64,000 bases of DNA from CAWJJM01 sp963843275 (lineage in GTDB: Bacteria > Acidobacteriota > Thermoanaerobaculia > Multivoradales > JBCCEF01), in NCBI GenBank assembly GCA_963843275.1, contig CAWJJM010000003.1, positions 62,001 through 126,000 of the forward strand. The letters run 5' to 3'. Below are positions 42,519-51,482 of this stretch, one piece after another. Under the pieces are notes generated by a model that made no database searches, was not told the origin of the DNA, and saw only the letters and a program-made list of their open reading frames with translations. Each line of letters starts with the position of its first letter. The stretch's first letter is position 1. Position numbers and translations under genes: made by a program.

Positions 42519-45011
42519 ATGAGCGAGCCCGAGAGCCGAGACGCGCGCACCCCCGACTACGACCCCGCCTCCCTGGAACCGAAGTGGCAGCGGCGCTGGG
42601 AGGAGGAGGGCCTCTACCACGCCGACGTCGAGCCGCAGCGGCGCAAGCACTACGCGCTGACCATGCTGCCCTATCCGTCCGGGGACCTGCACATCGGCCA
42701 CTGGTACGCCATCACGCCGGCCGACGCGCGCGCCCGGTTCGAGCGCATGCGCGGCGCCAACGTGATGTTCCCCATCGGCTTCGACGCCTTCGGGCTGCCA
42801 GCGGAGAACGCCGCCATCCACCGCAACATCCACCCCCGCGAGTGGACCTACGCCAACATCGAGCGGATGCGCGGCCAGCTCCGCACCATGGGGGCGATGT
42901 TCGACTGGCGGCGCGAGATCGTCTCCGCCGACCCGGAGTACTACCGTTGGACGCAGTGGTTCTTCCTCGAGCTGTTCGCCGGCGGTCTCGCCTACCGCAA
43001 GCGCGCCGCCGTCGACTGGTGCCCCTCCTGCAACACCACCCTGGCGCGCGAGCAGGTGATCGGCGACGACCGCCGCTGCGAGCGCTGCGGCACGCCGGTG
43101 GTGCGCAAGGAGCTCGAGCAGTGGTTCTTCCGCACCACCCGCTACGCCGAAGAGCTGCTCGACTTCTCCGGCATCGACTGGCCGGAACGGGTGGAGACGC
43201 TGCAGCGCAACTGGATCGGCCGCTCCGAGGGCGCCCGCATCACCTTCCGTACGGTCGACCCGGCGGGCGGCGAGGGGGAGGAGATCGCGGTCTTCACCAC
43301 CCGCCCCGACACGCTGTGGGGAGCGACCTTCCTGGTGCTGGCGCCGGAGCACCCGGCGGTCGAGCGGCTGACCGGCCCGGCGCAGCGCCGCGCCGTAGAG
43401 GAGTACGTCGCCGCCGCCACCCGCCAGACCGACGTCCAGCGCGAGGCGGCGGACCGCGACAAGACCGGCGTCGACACCGGCGGCCACGCCGTCAACCCGG
43501 CCACCGGCGAGCGGGTGCCGGTGTGGATCGCCGACTACGTGCTGATGAGCTACGGCACCGGCGCCATCATGGCGGTGCCGGCGCACGACCAGCGTGACTT
43601 CGAGTTCGCCCGTGCCTTCGGGCTCGAGGTGCGGCCGGTGGTCGCCGGGGAGGATGGCGCCGTCCCCGACCCCGCGACGATGACCGAGGCGGCGCCGGCG
43701 CACGGGGCGCTCGTCGACTCAGGCGAGCTCACCGGCACGCCGGCGGAGGAGGCCTACGCCCGGGTCTGCGACTGGCTCGAGGCGCGGGGCGCCGGCGAGC
43801 GGGCGGTGACCTGGCGCCTGCGCGACTGGCTGATCTCGCGGCAGCGCTACTGGGGCGCGCCGATCCCGATCGTCCACTGCCCGGCCTGCGGCGAGGTGCC
43901 GGTGCCGGAGAGCGAGCTGCCGGTCCTGCTCCCCGACGACGTGGAGTGGAAGCCGACCGGCGAGAGCCCGCTCAAGCTCCACCCCACCTGGAAGCACGTC
44001 GACTGCCCGCGTTGCGGAGGGCCGGCGGAGCGCGACACCGACACCATGGACACCTTCATGGACTCGTCGTGGTACCACCTCCGCTACCTGTCGCCGCACT
44101 TCGACGACGGGCCCTTCGACCCCGTCGAGTACCGCTACTGGATGCCGGTCGACGTCTACACCGGGGGCATCGAGCACGCCACGATGCACCTGATCTACAC
44201 GCGCTTCTTCCACAAGGCCTGCCGCGACCTCGGCATCACCCAGGGCGACGAGCCGATGCTGCGGCTGCACAACCAGGGCATCATCCTCGGCGAGGACTCC
44301 GAGAAGATGTCGAAGAGCCGCGGCAACGTGGTCGCCCCCGACGAGCTGGTGGAGCGCTACGGCGCCGACACGGTGCGGGCCTACCTGATGTTCTTCGCCC
44401 GCTGGGAGCAGGGGGCGCCGTGGTCGTCGGCGGGCATCGAGGGGACGGCGCGCTGGCTGCGCCGGGTGTGGAACCTGCTGCTCGACGCGCCGGCGACCGG
44501 GGCGGCGGGCGGCGCGGAGGTCGAGCGCGTCCTGCGGCGCAAGGTGCACCAGACCATCGGTCAGGTCACCGACGACTTCGAGCGCCTGCAGTTCAACACC
44601 ATCGTCTCGGCGCTGATGGAGCTCGCCAACGCGATGGCGCACGCGGCGGGGGAGGGAGCGGTCGGCGGCGCCGCGTGGGACGAGGCCGTGTCGGTCTACC
44701 TGCGCCTGCTCGCCCCGGTGGCGCCGCACTTCGCCGAGGAGCTCTGGGAGCGCCTCGGCAACGAGGGCTCGGTGCACCGGGCCGGGTGGCCGGAGGCGGA
44801 CCCCGCCGCCGCCGCCGAGGACGAGATCACCCTGGTGGTCCAGGTCAACGGCAAGGTCCGCGACCGGCTCACGGTGCCGGCCGACGTCGACCGCGAGGTG
44901 GCCGAGGAGCGCGCCCTGGCCAGCGAGGGCGGGCGCAAGTTCACCGCCGGGCTGACGGTGCGCAAGGTGATCTACGTGCCCGGCCGCCTGGTCAACATCG
45001 TCGCCACCTGA
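42519..45011 (+). CDS. leuS: Leucyl-tRNA synthetase
   Basis: An 830-residue class I synthetase of normal length. It has the HIGH motif (DLHIGHWYA, residues 58-61) and the KMSKS motif (about 596-600), with the CP1 editing domain between them (about residues 225-420). Two zinc-binding-like clusters are seen (WCPSCNTTLA with RCERCG, and HCPACG with CPRCG). The C-terminal anticodon-binding region and the tail (LVVQVNGKVRDRL) are typical of the bacterial enzyme. It charges tRNA-Leu with leucine. A TACCAT box at 42474-42479 may be its -10 element, giving a leader of about 33 bases. The gene is intact. Confidence 0.97.
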   Translation: MSEPESRDARTPDYDPASLEPKWQRRWEEEGLYHADVEPQRRKHYALTMLPYPSGDLHIGHWYAITPADARARFERMRGANVMFPIGFDAFGLPAENAAIHRNIHPREWTYANIERMRGQLRTMGAMFDWRREIVSADPEYYRWTQWFFLELFAGGLAYRKRAAVDWCPSCNTTLAREQVIGDDRRCERCGTPVVRKELEQWFFRTTRYAEELLDFSGIDWPERVETLQRNWIGRSEGARITFRTVDPAGGEGEEIAVFTTRPDTLWGATFLVLAPEHPAVERLTGPAQRRAVEEYVAAATRQTDVQREAADRDKTGVDTGGHAVNPATGERVPVWIADYVLMSYGTGAIMAVPAHDQRDFEFARAFGLEVRPVVAGEDGAVPDPATMTEAAPAHGALVDSGELTGTPAEEAYARVCDWLEARGAGERAVTWRLRDWLISRQRYWGAPIPIVHCPACGEVPVPESELPVLLPDDVEWKPTGESPLKLHPTWKHVDCPRCGGPAERDTDTMDTFMDSSWYHLRYLSPHFDDGPFDPVEYRYWMPVDVYTGGIEHATMHLIYTRFFHKACRDLGITQGDEPMLRLHNQGIILGEDSEKMSKSRGNVVAPDELVERYGADTVRAYLMFFARWEQGAPWSSAGIEGTARWLRRVWNLLLDAPATGAAGGAEVERVLRRKVHQTIGQVTDDFERLQFNTIVSALMELANAMAHAAGEGAVGGAAWDEAVSVYLRLLAPVAPHFAEELWERLGNEGSVHRAGWPEADPAAAAEDEITLVVQVNGKVRDRLTVPADVDREVAEERALASEGGRKFTAGLTVRKVIYVPGRLVNIVAT

Positions 45012-45053
45012 CGCCGCCCCGCCCCGCCCCGCGCGGCGCGGCCTGCCGGGCGC

Positions 45054-46286
45054 TCAATCCCCGCCCGCCGGCGGCGCCAGGCGCGCCAGGGCGGCGGCGG
45101 CGGCCTGCCGGGTCGCCTCGTCCGGGGCGCCGGCCGCCCGTTCCAGCGCTTGCTGTGCCGCCGCCGCGTCCCCGCAGTCGACCCGTGCCAACCCCAGCGC
45201 CAGGTCGATCGCCGGCCGCGAGGCCGAGTCGGCGGGCGCGGCGTCGAGGGCCTGCCGGAAGGCGGCGGCCGCCCCCTCGCAGTCGCCGCGGGCGGCGAGG
45301 ACGCGGCCCAGGGTGTCCAGGGCCAGGTACGGGTCGGGTCCACCCGCCGCCACGGCGCGGCGCGCCAGGGCCTCCGCCTCCTCCAGCCGGTCCCCGCCCT
45401 CGAGGAGCATCCAGGCCAGGTTGTTGAGCGGGTCGGGCGCCGCGTCGTCGAGCTCGAGGGCGCGGCGGTAGGCGCGCTCGGCCGCGTCGGCGTGGCCGGC
45501 GGCGGCCTCCGCGTTGCCGAGGTCGGTCCACACGACCACCGTGCCGGGTCCCGCCGCCAGCAGGCGCCGGTAGAGGGCGGCCGCCTGGCCGGGCTCGCCG
45601 GACGCCTCCAGCGCCGCGGCGTAGCGCAGCTCGCGGGCGGGGAGGTCCGGCGGCGGGCCCGTCGCCGGCCGCACCAGCACCGTGGCGTGGCCGGTGGGGC
45701 TCCACGCCCTCTCGAGCTTGTCGAACGTGGTCCAGCGGGCCTTGCCGTCCCCGAACTGGACCCGCACCAGGCTGCGCACCGGGTCGACGCCGTCGGCGAC
45801 CACGTAGTGGTAGTAGTCGCCCCGGCCGGGGAGGTCGATCACCCGCAACATCAGGATCGCCGGCAGGCCGTCGTCGATGGCGTCGCGGACGACCGCCGGG
45901 CTGCCCTCGACCAGCCGGGCGTCCCAGCCGCGGCGGCGCGCCGCCAGCACGAGATCCAGCGACAGGACGCCGCCGCCGTCGGCCTTGGGCAGCGTGGCGT
46001 CGAGGGCGTCCAGCGTCACCGGCTCGCCCAGGTAGGTGAGGACGGTCGACAGGCTCCCCGCTCCGCAACGCATCAGCGGATAGGTCTCGACCGGGACGCC
46101 GGGCAGCACCCGGGCCTGGTCGCTGACCGGACGCGACCGCGGCGCCACCGTGACGCAGCCCGCGGCCGCGAGCGTGACGGCCAGCACGGGCACCAGGAGC
46201 GCCGCCCTGCGCGACGGGGACCGCGGGGGTCGCGGGGACCCCGGCGCGGTCGCCGCGAGGGCGGCGCTCGAGACGGATCGTCGCAC
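45054..46286 (-). CDS. PA2778-type C39-like cysteine peptidase lipoprotein with TPR
   Basis: A 410-residue protein with a lipoprotein signal (LAAAGC). A C39-like papain-fold domain follows (about residues 60-215), with MRCGAGSLSTVLTYLG carrying the nucleophilic Cys and DYYHYVVADGVD carrying the His. A TPR region lies at about 225-400. This layout matches the PA2778 family. The next gene upstream is a PA2779 family protein, 6 bases away, as in Pseudomonas. C39 domains usually cut after a double Gly; the substrate here is unknown, and PA2779-like protein is a tempting but unproven candidate. Confidence 0.85.
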   Translation of the reverse strand: MRRSVSSAALAATAPGSPRPPRSPSRRAALLVPVLAVTLAAAGCVTVAPRSRPVSDQARVLPGVPVETYPLMRCGAGSLSTVLTYLGEPVTLDALDATLPKADGGGVLSLDLVLAARRRGWDARLVEGSPAVVRDAIDDGLPAILMLRVIDLPGRGDYYHYVVADGVDPVRSLVRVQFGDGKARWTTFDKLERAWSPTGHATVLVRPATGPPPDLPARELRYAAALEASGEPGQAAALYRRLLAAGPGTVVVWTDLGNAEAAAGHADAAERAYRRALELDDAAPDPLNNLAWMLLEGGDRLEEAEALARRAVAAGGPDPYLALDTLGRVLAARGDCEGAAAAFRQALDAAPADSASRPAIDLALGLARVDCGDAAAAQQALERAAGAPDEATRQAAAAALARLAPPAGGD

Positions 46287-46292
46287 CGGGGC

Positions 46293-46670
46293 TCAGGCCA
46301 CGGCGATGATCAGGGCCGCCAGCAGGACGGCGACCAGCACCCACACGTAGGTGGGAACGTACATCCCGGCCTCCTGCACCTGGCCGACCTGCTGCGCCAG
46401 CGAGTGGAGCTCCTGCGGCGAGAGCTGCGCCAGCCGGGAGTTGGCCTCGTCGGCGCTCAGGCCCTGGGCCGCCAGCGCCTGCTGCACCGCGGTGTTGCCC
46501 AGCACGGACTGCACGCTGGCGAGGTCCGCCTGCTGGGCGGCGACGCTCTGATCGGCCGCCGTCTTCGAGGGTGCGGGAAGCGCCAGGGCGGGGGTGGCGC
46601 TGCCGGCGACGAGGAGCAGGAGCAGCGCGACGAGCAGGGGGCGGCGGAGGGCTGAGGTCGAAGTGGACAT
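46293..46670 (-). CDS. PA2779 family small exported membrane protein
   Basis: A 125-residue protein. It has a signal or membrane segment at residues 10-30 and an acidic, Gln-rich helical middle (ADQSVAAQQADLASVQSVL, QQALAAQGLSADEANSRLAQL). A C-terminal membrane helix follows (VWVLVAVLLAALIIAV). The gene has a good ribosome site (AAAGGAGAT) before the ATG. It is the partner of the C39-like protein gene downstream (6 bases apart). Family function is unknown. Confidence 0.85.
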   Translation of the reverse strand: MSTSTSALRRPLLVALLLLLVAGSATPALALPAPSKTAADQSVAAQQADLASVQSVLGNTAVQQALAAQGLSADEANSRLAQLSPQELHSLAQQVGQVQEAGMYVPTYVWVLVAVLLAALIIAVA

Positions 46671-46813
46671 GCTGGATCTCCTTTGGGCCGCGCGAGGGCC
46701 CGTCCGTTGGCTCGGGTCGGCGGCCCGCGAGCGGTCGCGGCGGCGCCGGGCACTCCTGCCGCCCCGGACGATGCACGGCCCGTGCCTCGGCTCGGCGAGC
46801 GGATGGTCTGCGG

Positions 46814-46819
46814 TATCCT
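46814..46819 (+). promoter_or_regulatory. -10 box (TATCCT) of the HELAH membrane protein gene
   Basis: TATCCT ends 9 bases before the ATG at 46829, so the transcript would have almost no leader. No ribosome site is visible. Confidence 0.4.
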
Positions 46820-46828
46820 GCGCCCCCG

Positions 46829-47706
46829 ATGCCCGCTGAACGGAACCTGCTCGCCGGCCTGTCGGCGCTCGTCGCGCGTCCCTTCCTCGACGCCGTGCGC
46901 GGTCAGGCCCGCGTGCTGGGCCGTTGGCGCGACCTGGCGTGGATGGCGATCGCTCTTCCCGTCGGGTGGTGGCTGTACGTGCCGCTCCACGAGCTCGCCC
47001 ACGCGGCCGGATGCCGGCTGGCGGGGGGGCGCGTCTGGCGGCTCGAGATCGATCCCCTCTACGGGGCCGAGCTGCTGGCGCGCGCCTTCCCGTTCGTGGT
47101 GGCGGGCGGCGAGCACGCCGGCCGGCTCTCGGGGTTCGACACCGGCGGCAGCGACTGGGTGTACCTGGCCACCGATCTCGCCCCTTACCTGCTCACCCTG
47201 TTCCCCGGAGTGTGGCTGCTCCGGCTGGCGGCGCGGAGCGGGCGCGCCTGGCTGTTCGCGGCGGCCCTGCCCTTCGCGCTGGCCCCGTTCCTCGCGTTGA
47301 CCGGGGACGCCTACGAGATCGGCTCGATCGTCGTCACGGACATGGCGCCCTGGGCGGGCGACCCGGCGGCCGCGCGCCTGCGCGGCGACGACCTCTTCGA
47401 CAAGGTGTCCGAGCTGCGCAGGGGCGTCCCGGAGAACCCGGCGAGCGCGCCCCGCGCGCCGGAGAGCCGGCGCCGCCGGTGCCGTCGTCCGGGCCGCCGG
47501 TGCCGCCGCCGGCGCGGGCCGCCCCGGCGGGGGCGAAGCTGTGGGTGGGGTGCGGTCTGGCCTGCCTGCTCGGGGTGGTGTGGGCCTTCCTCACCTACGG
47601 GCTGGCGTCGTTGCTGGCCTCCGCCCTGGGCCAGCGCCCGCTGCTCCCCCCCGGCGGGGCCGCCGCCTGGAGTCGGGGGGAGCCGGCCGCCGGGGAGGTC
47701 GGCTGA
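46829..47706 (+). CDS. HELAH-motif membrane protein (M50-like); frame break near 47430
   Basis: The N-terminal 200 residues contain LYVPLHELAHAAGCRLAGG, with HELAH on the second helix, and a few more membrane segments ending with DAYEIGSIVVTDMAPW. That is suggestive of a site-2-protease-like zinc metalloprotease, though the distal NPDG-like motif is not evident. Past about residue 205 the frame continues as unlikely Arg-rich sequence. A +2/-1 change near 47420-47460 instead restores a Pro-rich linker and a final membrane helix (VGCGLACLLGVVWAF), ending at 47706. Repaired length is about 292 residues. Unlike the other broken genes, the polarity here is opposite (one base missing). Confidence 0.55.
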
Positions 47707-48467
47707 GCGCGCTGGCCGCGGCGGGGACGCTGCCCGCGATCGCCGCCGAGCTCTCGGCGGAGCTGGCGCCGCTGCGCTTCGGTCCCCCGGTCACCCACGT
47801 CTACGACCCGTCGCGCTACGCGGCCGAGGTCCACCGCGCCTACCTCGAGCGCTACGGGAGCTCCCCCAAGGAGGTGGTCCTGCTGGGGATGAACCCGGGG
47901 CCGTGGGGGATGGCGCAGACCGGCGTGCCGTTCGGGGAGATCGCGGCGGTGCGCGACTGGCTCGGCCTGGCGGGCGCCGTGGGCCGGCCCGGACACGAGC
48001 ACCCGAAGCGCCCCGTGCAGGGCTTCGCGTGCCCACGCAGCGAGGTGTCGGGGAGGCGGTTGTGGGGTTGGGCCCGGCACCGCTTCGGGACCCCGGAGCG
48101 CTTCTTCACCCGTTTCTTCGTCCACAACTACTGCCCCCTGGTCTTCATGGAGGAGAGCGGCCGCAACCGCACGCCCGACAGGCTGCCAGCGGCGGAGCGG
48201 GCACCGCTCTTCGCCGCCTGCGACCGGGCGCTGCGCCGCAGCGTCGAGCGGCTCGGGGCGGGCCGGGTGGTCGGCGTCGGCCGCTTCGCCGAGGAGCGTG
48301 CGCGCGAGGCGCTGGCCGGGCTCGACGTCGAGATCGGCCGGATCCTGCACCCCAGCCCGGCCAGCCCGCTGGCCAACCGCGACTGGGGCGGGCAGGTGGA
48401 GCGCCAGCTCGCGGCTCTGGGGATCCGACTCGCCGGGCCCCACGCGGGGGATGCCGCGCCCGTCTAG
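47541..48467 (+). CDS. SMUG1-type uracil-DNA glycosylase
   Basis: The recognised part begins near 47712 and is a full SMUG1-like domain. It includes VVLLGMNPGPWGMAQTGVPF (the uracil-pocket motif), HPKRPVQGFACPRSEVSG, NYCPLVFMEES and HPSPASPLANRDWGG. SMUG1 removes uracil and oxidised pyrimidines such as 5-hydroxymethyluracil from DNA. The only usual start codons in frame are GTGs at 47541, 47550 and 47580, all inside the upstream gene. A CTG at 47703 overlapping the upstream stop codon (CTGA) is an alternative and would match the domain better. The 3' end overlaps the convergent nuclease gene by four bases. Confidence 0.85.
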   Translation: MGGVRSGLPARGGVGLPHLRAGVVAGLRPGPAPAAPPRRGRRLESGGAGRRGGRLSALAAAGTLPAIAAELSAELAPLRFGPPVTHVYDPSRYAAEVHRAYLERYGSSPKEVVLLGMNPGPWGMAQTGVPFGEIAAVRDWLGLAGAVGRPGHEHPKRPVQGFACPRSEVSGRRLWGWARHRFGTPERFFTRFFVHNYCPLVFMEESGRNRTPDRLPAAERAPLFAACDRALRRSVERLGAGRVVGVGRFAEERAREALAGLDVEIGRILHPSPASPLANRDWGGQVERQLAALGIRLAGPHAGDAAPV

Positions 48468-49399
48468 GCGCGGACGCCGCCGCGGCGGCGGGAGCCCGCC
48501 GCCGCGCCGCCCCGGGCGATCGTGCCCGGGGCCTCGGCGGGCCCCGGCTCCGCCGAGAGCTCGGTCTCGTGCTCTTCCCCGTCGCGCCAGTAGCGCAGGG
48601 TGACGGTGCCGCCGGGCGGCGCGGCCCGCACCGCGTCGAGGAAGTCCACCGGCCGCTCGGCCGCCCGTCCGCCGACCTCGGTCAGGAGGTCGCCGCGGCG
48701 CATCCCCCGCCGCGCCGCCTCGCCGACCGCGCGGATCACCGCCAGGCCCTGGCGGTCGGGCGGCAGGCCGAGCTCGCCGCGCAGGGCGTCGTCGGGCGCC
48801 ACCACGGTCAGGCCGAGGGCGCGGACCACCTGCTCCGGCTCGTCGGGGGCGAGGAAGTCGATGTCCGGCGTGTCGTCGAGGATCTTCTGCGCCACCCGGA
48901 TGGCGGCGCCGCTGCGCAGCGCCAGGGCGAGGCCGTCGCTGGGCCGCGCGTCCACGAGCAGCGGCTCGTCGCGGCCCTCCACCGACAGCTCCAGCATCCC
49001 GAAGTAGGTGCCGTCGACCACGTCGTGGATGACCAGCGCGTCGACGTGTCCGCCGAGCCGTGCCACCAGGTCCGCCATCAGGTCGGCGGTCATCGGCCGG
49101 GGATAGCGGATCTCGTGCAGGGCCGCGGTGATCGACTGCGCCTCGGCGACGCCCACCCAGATCGGCACGAGCTGCCCGGTGTCGACCTCGCGGAGCAGCA
49201 CGACCGGCGACATGGTGGCCGAGTCCCAGCCCACCGTGGCCACCTCGGCGTCGCGCAGGTCGGCGCCCAACGGCCCGGCCGGCGGGGCGGTCGGGGAGGG
49301 CGGCGGCGGCGCCGCGGCGCGCGGGGCGGTGGAGCAGCCGGAGCAGGCGCTCAGCAGCAGTGCGAGAGCGAGCGGCGTGGTGCGGGCGAGCGGCGCCAT
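48464..49399 (-). CDS. Bifunctional nuclease-type domain (DUF151) plus PDZ, lipoprotein
   Basis: A 311-residue exported protein. A lipoprotein signal (LLSACSGC) is followed by a BFN/DUF151 domain (about residues 55-185: VVLLREVDTGQLVPIWVGVAEAQ, DARPSDGLALALRSGAAIRV). A PDZ domain follows (about 215-290: GLAVIRAVGEAARRGMRRGDLLTEVGG). BFN domains are usually single-domain nucleases or stress proteins. Adding a PDZ domain and a membrane anchor is unusual and would place it outside the cytoplasm. The Arg-rich tail is odd. The stop overlaps the SMUG1 gene by four bases, tail to tail. Confidence 0.75.
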   Translation of the reverse strand: MAPLARTTPLALALLLSACSGCSTAPRAAAPPPPSPTAPPAGPLGADLRDAEVATVGWDSATMSPVVLLREVDTGQLVPIWVGVAEAQSITAALHEIRYPRPMTADLMADLVARLGGHVDALVIHDVVDGTYFGMLELSVEGRDEPLLVDARPSDGLALALRSGAAIRVAQKILDDTPDIDFLAPDEPEQVVRALGLTVVAPDDALRGELGLPPDRQGLAVIRAVGEAARRGMRRGDLLTEVGGRAAERPVDFLDAVRAAPPGGTVTLRYWRDGEEHETELSAEPGPAEAPGTIARGGAAAGSRRRGGVRA

Positions 49400-49541
49400 G
49401 CGGAGCGTCCGGGAAGCGGAACGCCATGCTAGCACCCGCTCCGCCGGGCGGGGCCGGCGCCGCCGGCGGAAGCTATCGTGCATGGAGACGCGGGGCGGGC
49501 GGTCGCCCCGAGACCGCCGACGTCCCTGGAGGAGGAAGAGA

Positions 49542-50540
49542 ATGGAGACGATCCGCGTGGTGCAGTTCGGGCTGGGACCGATCGGACGAGCCTGTGTCCG
49601 GGTGCTCGCCGCCAAGCCGGGCGTGGAGGTGGTCGGGGGGATCGACCTCGACCCGGAGAAGGTGGGGCGCGACCTCGGGACGCTGTGCGGCGTCGGGCGC
49701 GAGCTCGGGCCGGTCCGCGACGACGCCGAGGCGGCGCTGGCCGAATGGCGGCCGCGGGTGGTCCTGCACACCACCCAGTCGTTCCTCGACCGCATCGAGG
49801 GCCAGCTCGGCCTGCTGGTCCGCTCCGGCGCGCACGTGGTGTCGTCGAGCGAGGAGCTGTTCTACCCGGAGCCGCGCGACCGCGCCTTCTGCGAGCGCCT
49901 CGACGCGCTGGCCCGGGACCAGGGGGTGGCGGTGGTCGGCACCGGGGTCAACCCGGGCTTCGCGATGGACCTGCTGCCGCTGACGCTGACCGCGATGTGC
50001 ACCGCGGTCGAGCGTCTCGAGGTGCGCCGCGTGGTCGACGCCTCCCTCCGCCGGCTGCCGCTGCGGCGCAAGATCGGCGCCGGCCTCGAGGCGGCCGAGT
50101 TCACGGCGCGCCGGGCGGCGGGCGGCTTCGGCCACATCGGCCTCGAGGAGTCGGCCCGGGCGGTCGCCGGCACCCTGGGATGGCCGGTCGACGCCCTGAC
50201 CGAGCGGCTCGAGCCGGTGATCGCCGAGCGGCGCGTGGAGACCGAGGGCCTGGTGGTCGAGGCCGGCCGGGTGGCCGGCATCCACCAGACGATCCGGGTC
50301 GACAGCGGCGGCCGCGAGCGCCTGCTGCTGGAGCTGACGATGGCCGTCGGCGCCGCCGATCCGGTCGACCGGGTCGACGTGGCCGGCGACCCGCCGCTGA
50401 CCCTGCGCGTCGAGGGCGGCATCTTCGGCGACACCGCCACCGTCGCCGCCCTGGTCAACACCCTGCCCCGCGTCGTCGCCGCCCGCCCCGGCCTGCGCAC
50501 CGTCCTCGATCTGCCCGTCCCCTACGCCTTCGGGACGTAG
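49542..50540 (+). CDS. Dihydrodipicolinate-reductase-like dehydrogenase (2,4-diaminopentanoate dehydrogenase type)
   Basis: A 332-residue protein. A Rossmann N-terminus (VVQFGLGPIGRACVRVLA, residues 6-23) and a DapB-like fold follow, with HVVSSSEELFYPEP and VVGTGVNPGFAMDLLPLTLT. These motifs match the 2,4-diaminopentanoate dehydrogenase (Ord) relatives more than DapB itself. It probably oxidises or reduces an amino acid-derived substrate with NAD(P). A strong ribosome site (GGAGGAAGAG) precedes the ATG. It starts 142 bases from the divergent nuclease gene and shares no operon with neighbours. Confidence 0.75.
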   Translation: METIRVVQFGLGPIGRACVRVLAAKPGVEVVGGIDLDPEKVGRDLGTLCGVGRELGPVRDDAEAALAEWRPRVVLHTTQSFLDRIEGQLGLLVRSGAHVVSSSEELFYPEPRDRAFCERLDALARDQGVAVVGTGVNPGFAMDLLPLTLTAMCTAVERLEVRRVVDASLRRLPLRRKIGAGLEAAEFTARRAAGGFGHIGLEESARAVAGTLGWPVDALTERLEPVIAERRVETEGLVVEAGRVAGIHQTIRVDSGGRERLLLELTMAVGAADPVDRVDVAGDPPLTLRVEGGIFGDTATVAALVNTLPRVVAARPGLRTVLDLPVPYAFGT

Positions 50541-50570
50541 GAGGGCGCTCCACCCCGGCGGCGCCCGGCG

Positions 50571-51254
50571 TCACCGCTGCGGGTCGAGGAGGTCGCCCAG
50601 GGCGGCGAGGCGCTCCGCCCAATAGGCCTTGCTGCGCGCGGCGTCCTCCTGCGAGGCGAGCTTGCGGTGCTGGACCGTGACCTGGCTCTTCGCCTCCCCC
50701 TTGGCGACGAAGGTCGCTTCCACGGCGGTGTCGTCCGACCAGGTCATGCGGACCGAACGGTCGGCCGTCGTCTTGCGCACGGTCACCCCGTCCTCGGCCA
50801 GCCAACGGTCGCGGGACGCGGGCTCGGCGAAGGCGCGGAACAGGGTCGCGGCCGGCACCGGGAAGGTCCGGGTCCGGGTGATCTCCCAGCTCCCTTCACC
50901 TCGCTGGCCGATCTCGCGCCGGCCACGGATCCGCTCGTAGCCCACCGCCACCATCTGACGCCACCAGGCCGGCAGGCCCTCCACCGCCCCGAGGTGGGCG
51001 GCGATGTCGCGGTGGGCGAGCCGGGCGGCCCCGGCCGCGTCCAGCACCTCGACCCAGTCGGCCCAGGTGCGGCCCGTTCTGGCGCGGACGGCGGCGTCGC
51101 TCATGCCGGCCCGTGCGGCGAGGTCCGGCGGCTCCGCCGGCCCGGGGTCGCGGTCTCTCTTGGCCAGCAGGTGGGCCCGGGCGGTCGTGTACGACTCGCC
51201 GGTCTTCTGCATGCGGGAACGGATCCGGCGTTTGAGGTCCTTCTGCTGCGGCAT
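50571..51254 (-). CDS. SRPBCC (START-like) protein with DUF4287-like N-terminus
   Basis: A 227-residue protein. The start (MPQQKDLKRRIRSRMQKTG) and the segment ARTGRTWADWVEVLDAAGA fit the DUF4287-like N-terminal unit that often precedes a SRPBCC/AHSA1 ligand-binding domain. WWRQMVAVGYERIRGRREIGQ links to the SRPBCC part (about residues 115-225: FPVPAATLFRAFAEPASRDRWL). Ligand unknown; a small hydrophobic molecule is likely. The gene is convergent with the DAP-dehydrogenase-like gene. Confidence 0.8.
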   Translation of the reverse strand: MPQQKDLKRRIRSRMQKTGESYTTARAHLLAKRDRDPGPAEPPDLAARAGMSDAAVRARTGRTWADWVEVLDAAGAARLAHRDIAAHLGAVEGLPAWWRQMVAVGYERIRGRREIGQRGEGSWEITRTRTFPVPAATLFRAFAEPASRDRWLAEDGVTVRKTTADRSVRMTWSDDTAVEATFVAKGEAKSQVTVQHRKLASQEDAARSKAYWAERLAALGDLLDPQR

Positions 51255-51482
51255 CGCGTCGCTCCTCCGGTCGGGCCGCCGGCCGTTCCCCCCGGCGGAG
51301 CGGCGCGCGGCGCGCGAAGGCTCCGAGGATGCCGGTCCGGGGGTATGCCCCCCTTTGCCTCGCGCGGGCCCCCGCCGGGGGAGGGCCGAAGAGGTTGGGC
51401 GTGGACCACCGCCCGTGGGGAGAGAGTGCCGCAGCCGGGAGCCGCCGTCAAGGGCGTCACCGGACGGGGTGGTGGCGGCCGG

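Noticed and set aside
50543..50566. Inverted repeat GGGCGC / GCGCCC after the dehydrogenase gene
   Set aside because: Only 6 bp with a 12-base loop; expected by chance in such G+C-rich DNA.
51340..51365. GGGGGTATGCCCCC palindrome in the gap 51255-51482
   Set aside because: It could be a hairpin or an operator, but it sits 5' of the SRPBCC gene with no supporting promoter or repeat; too little to call.
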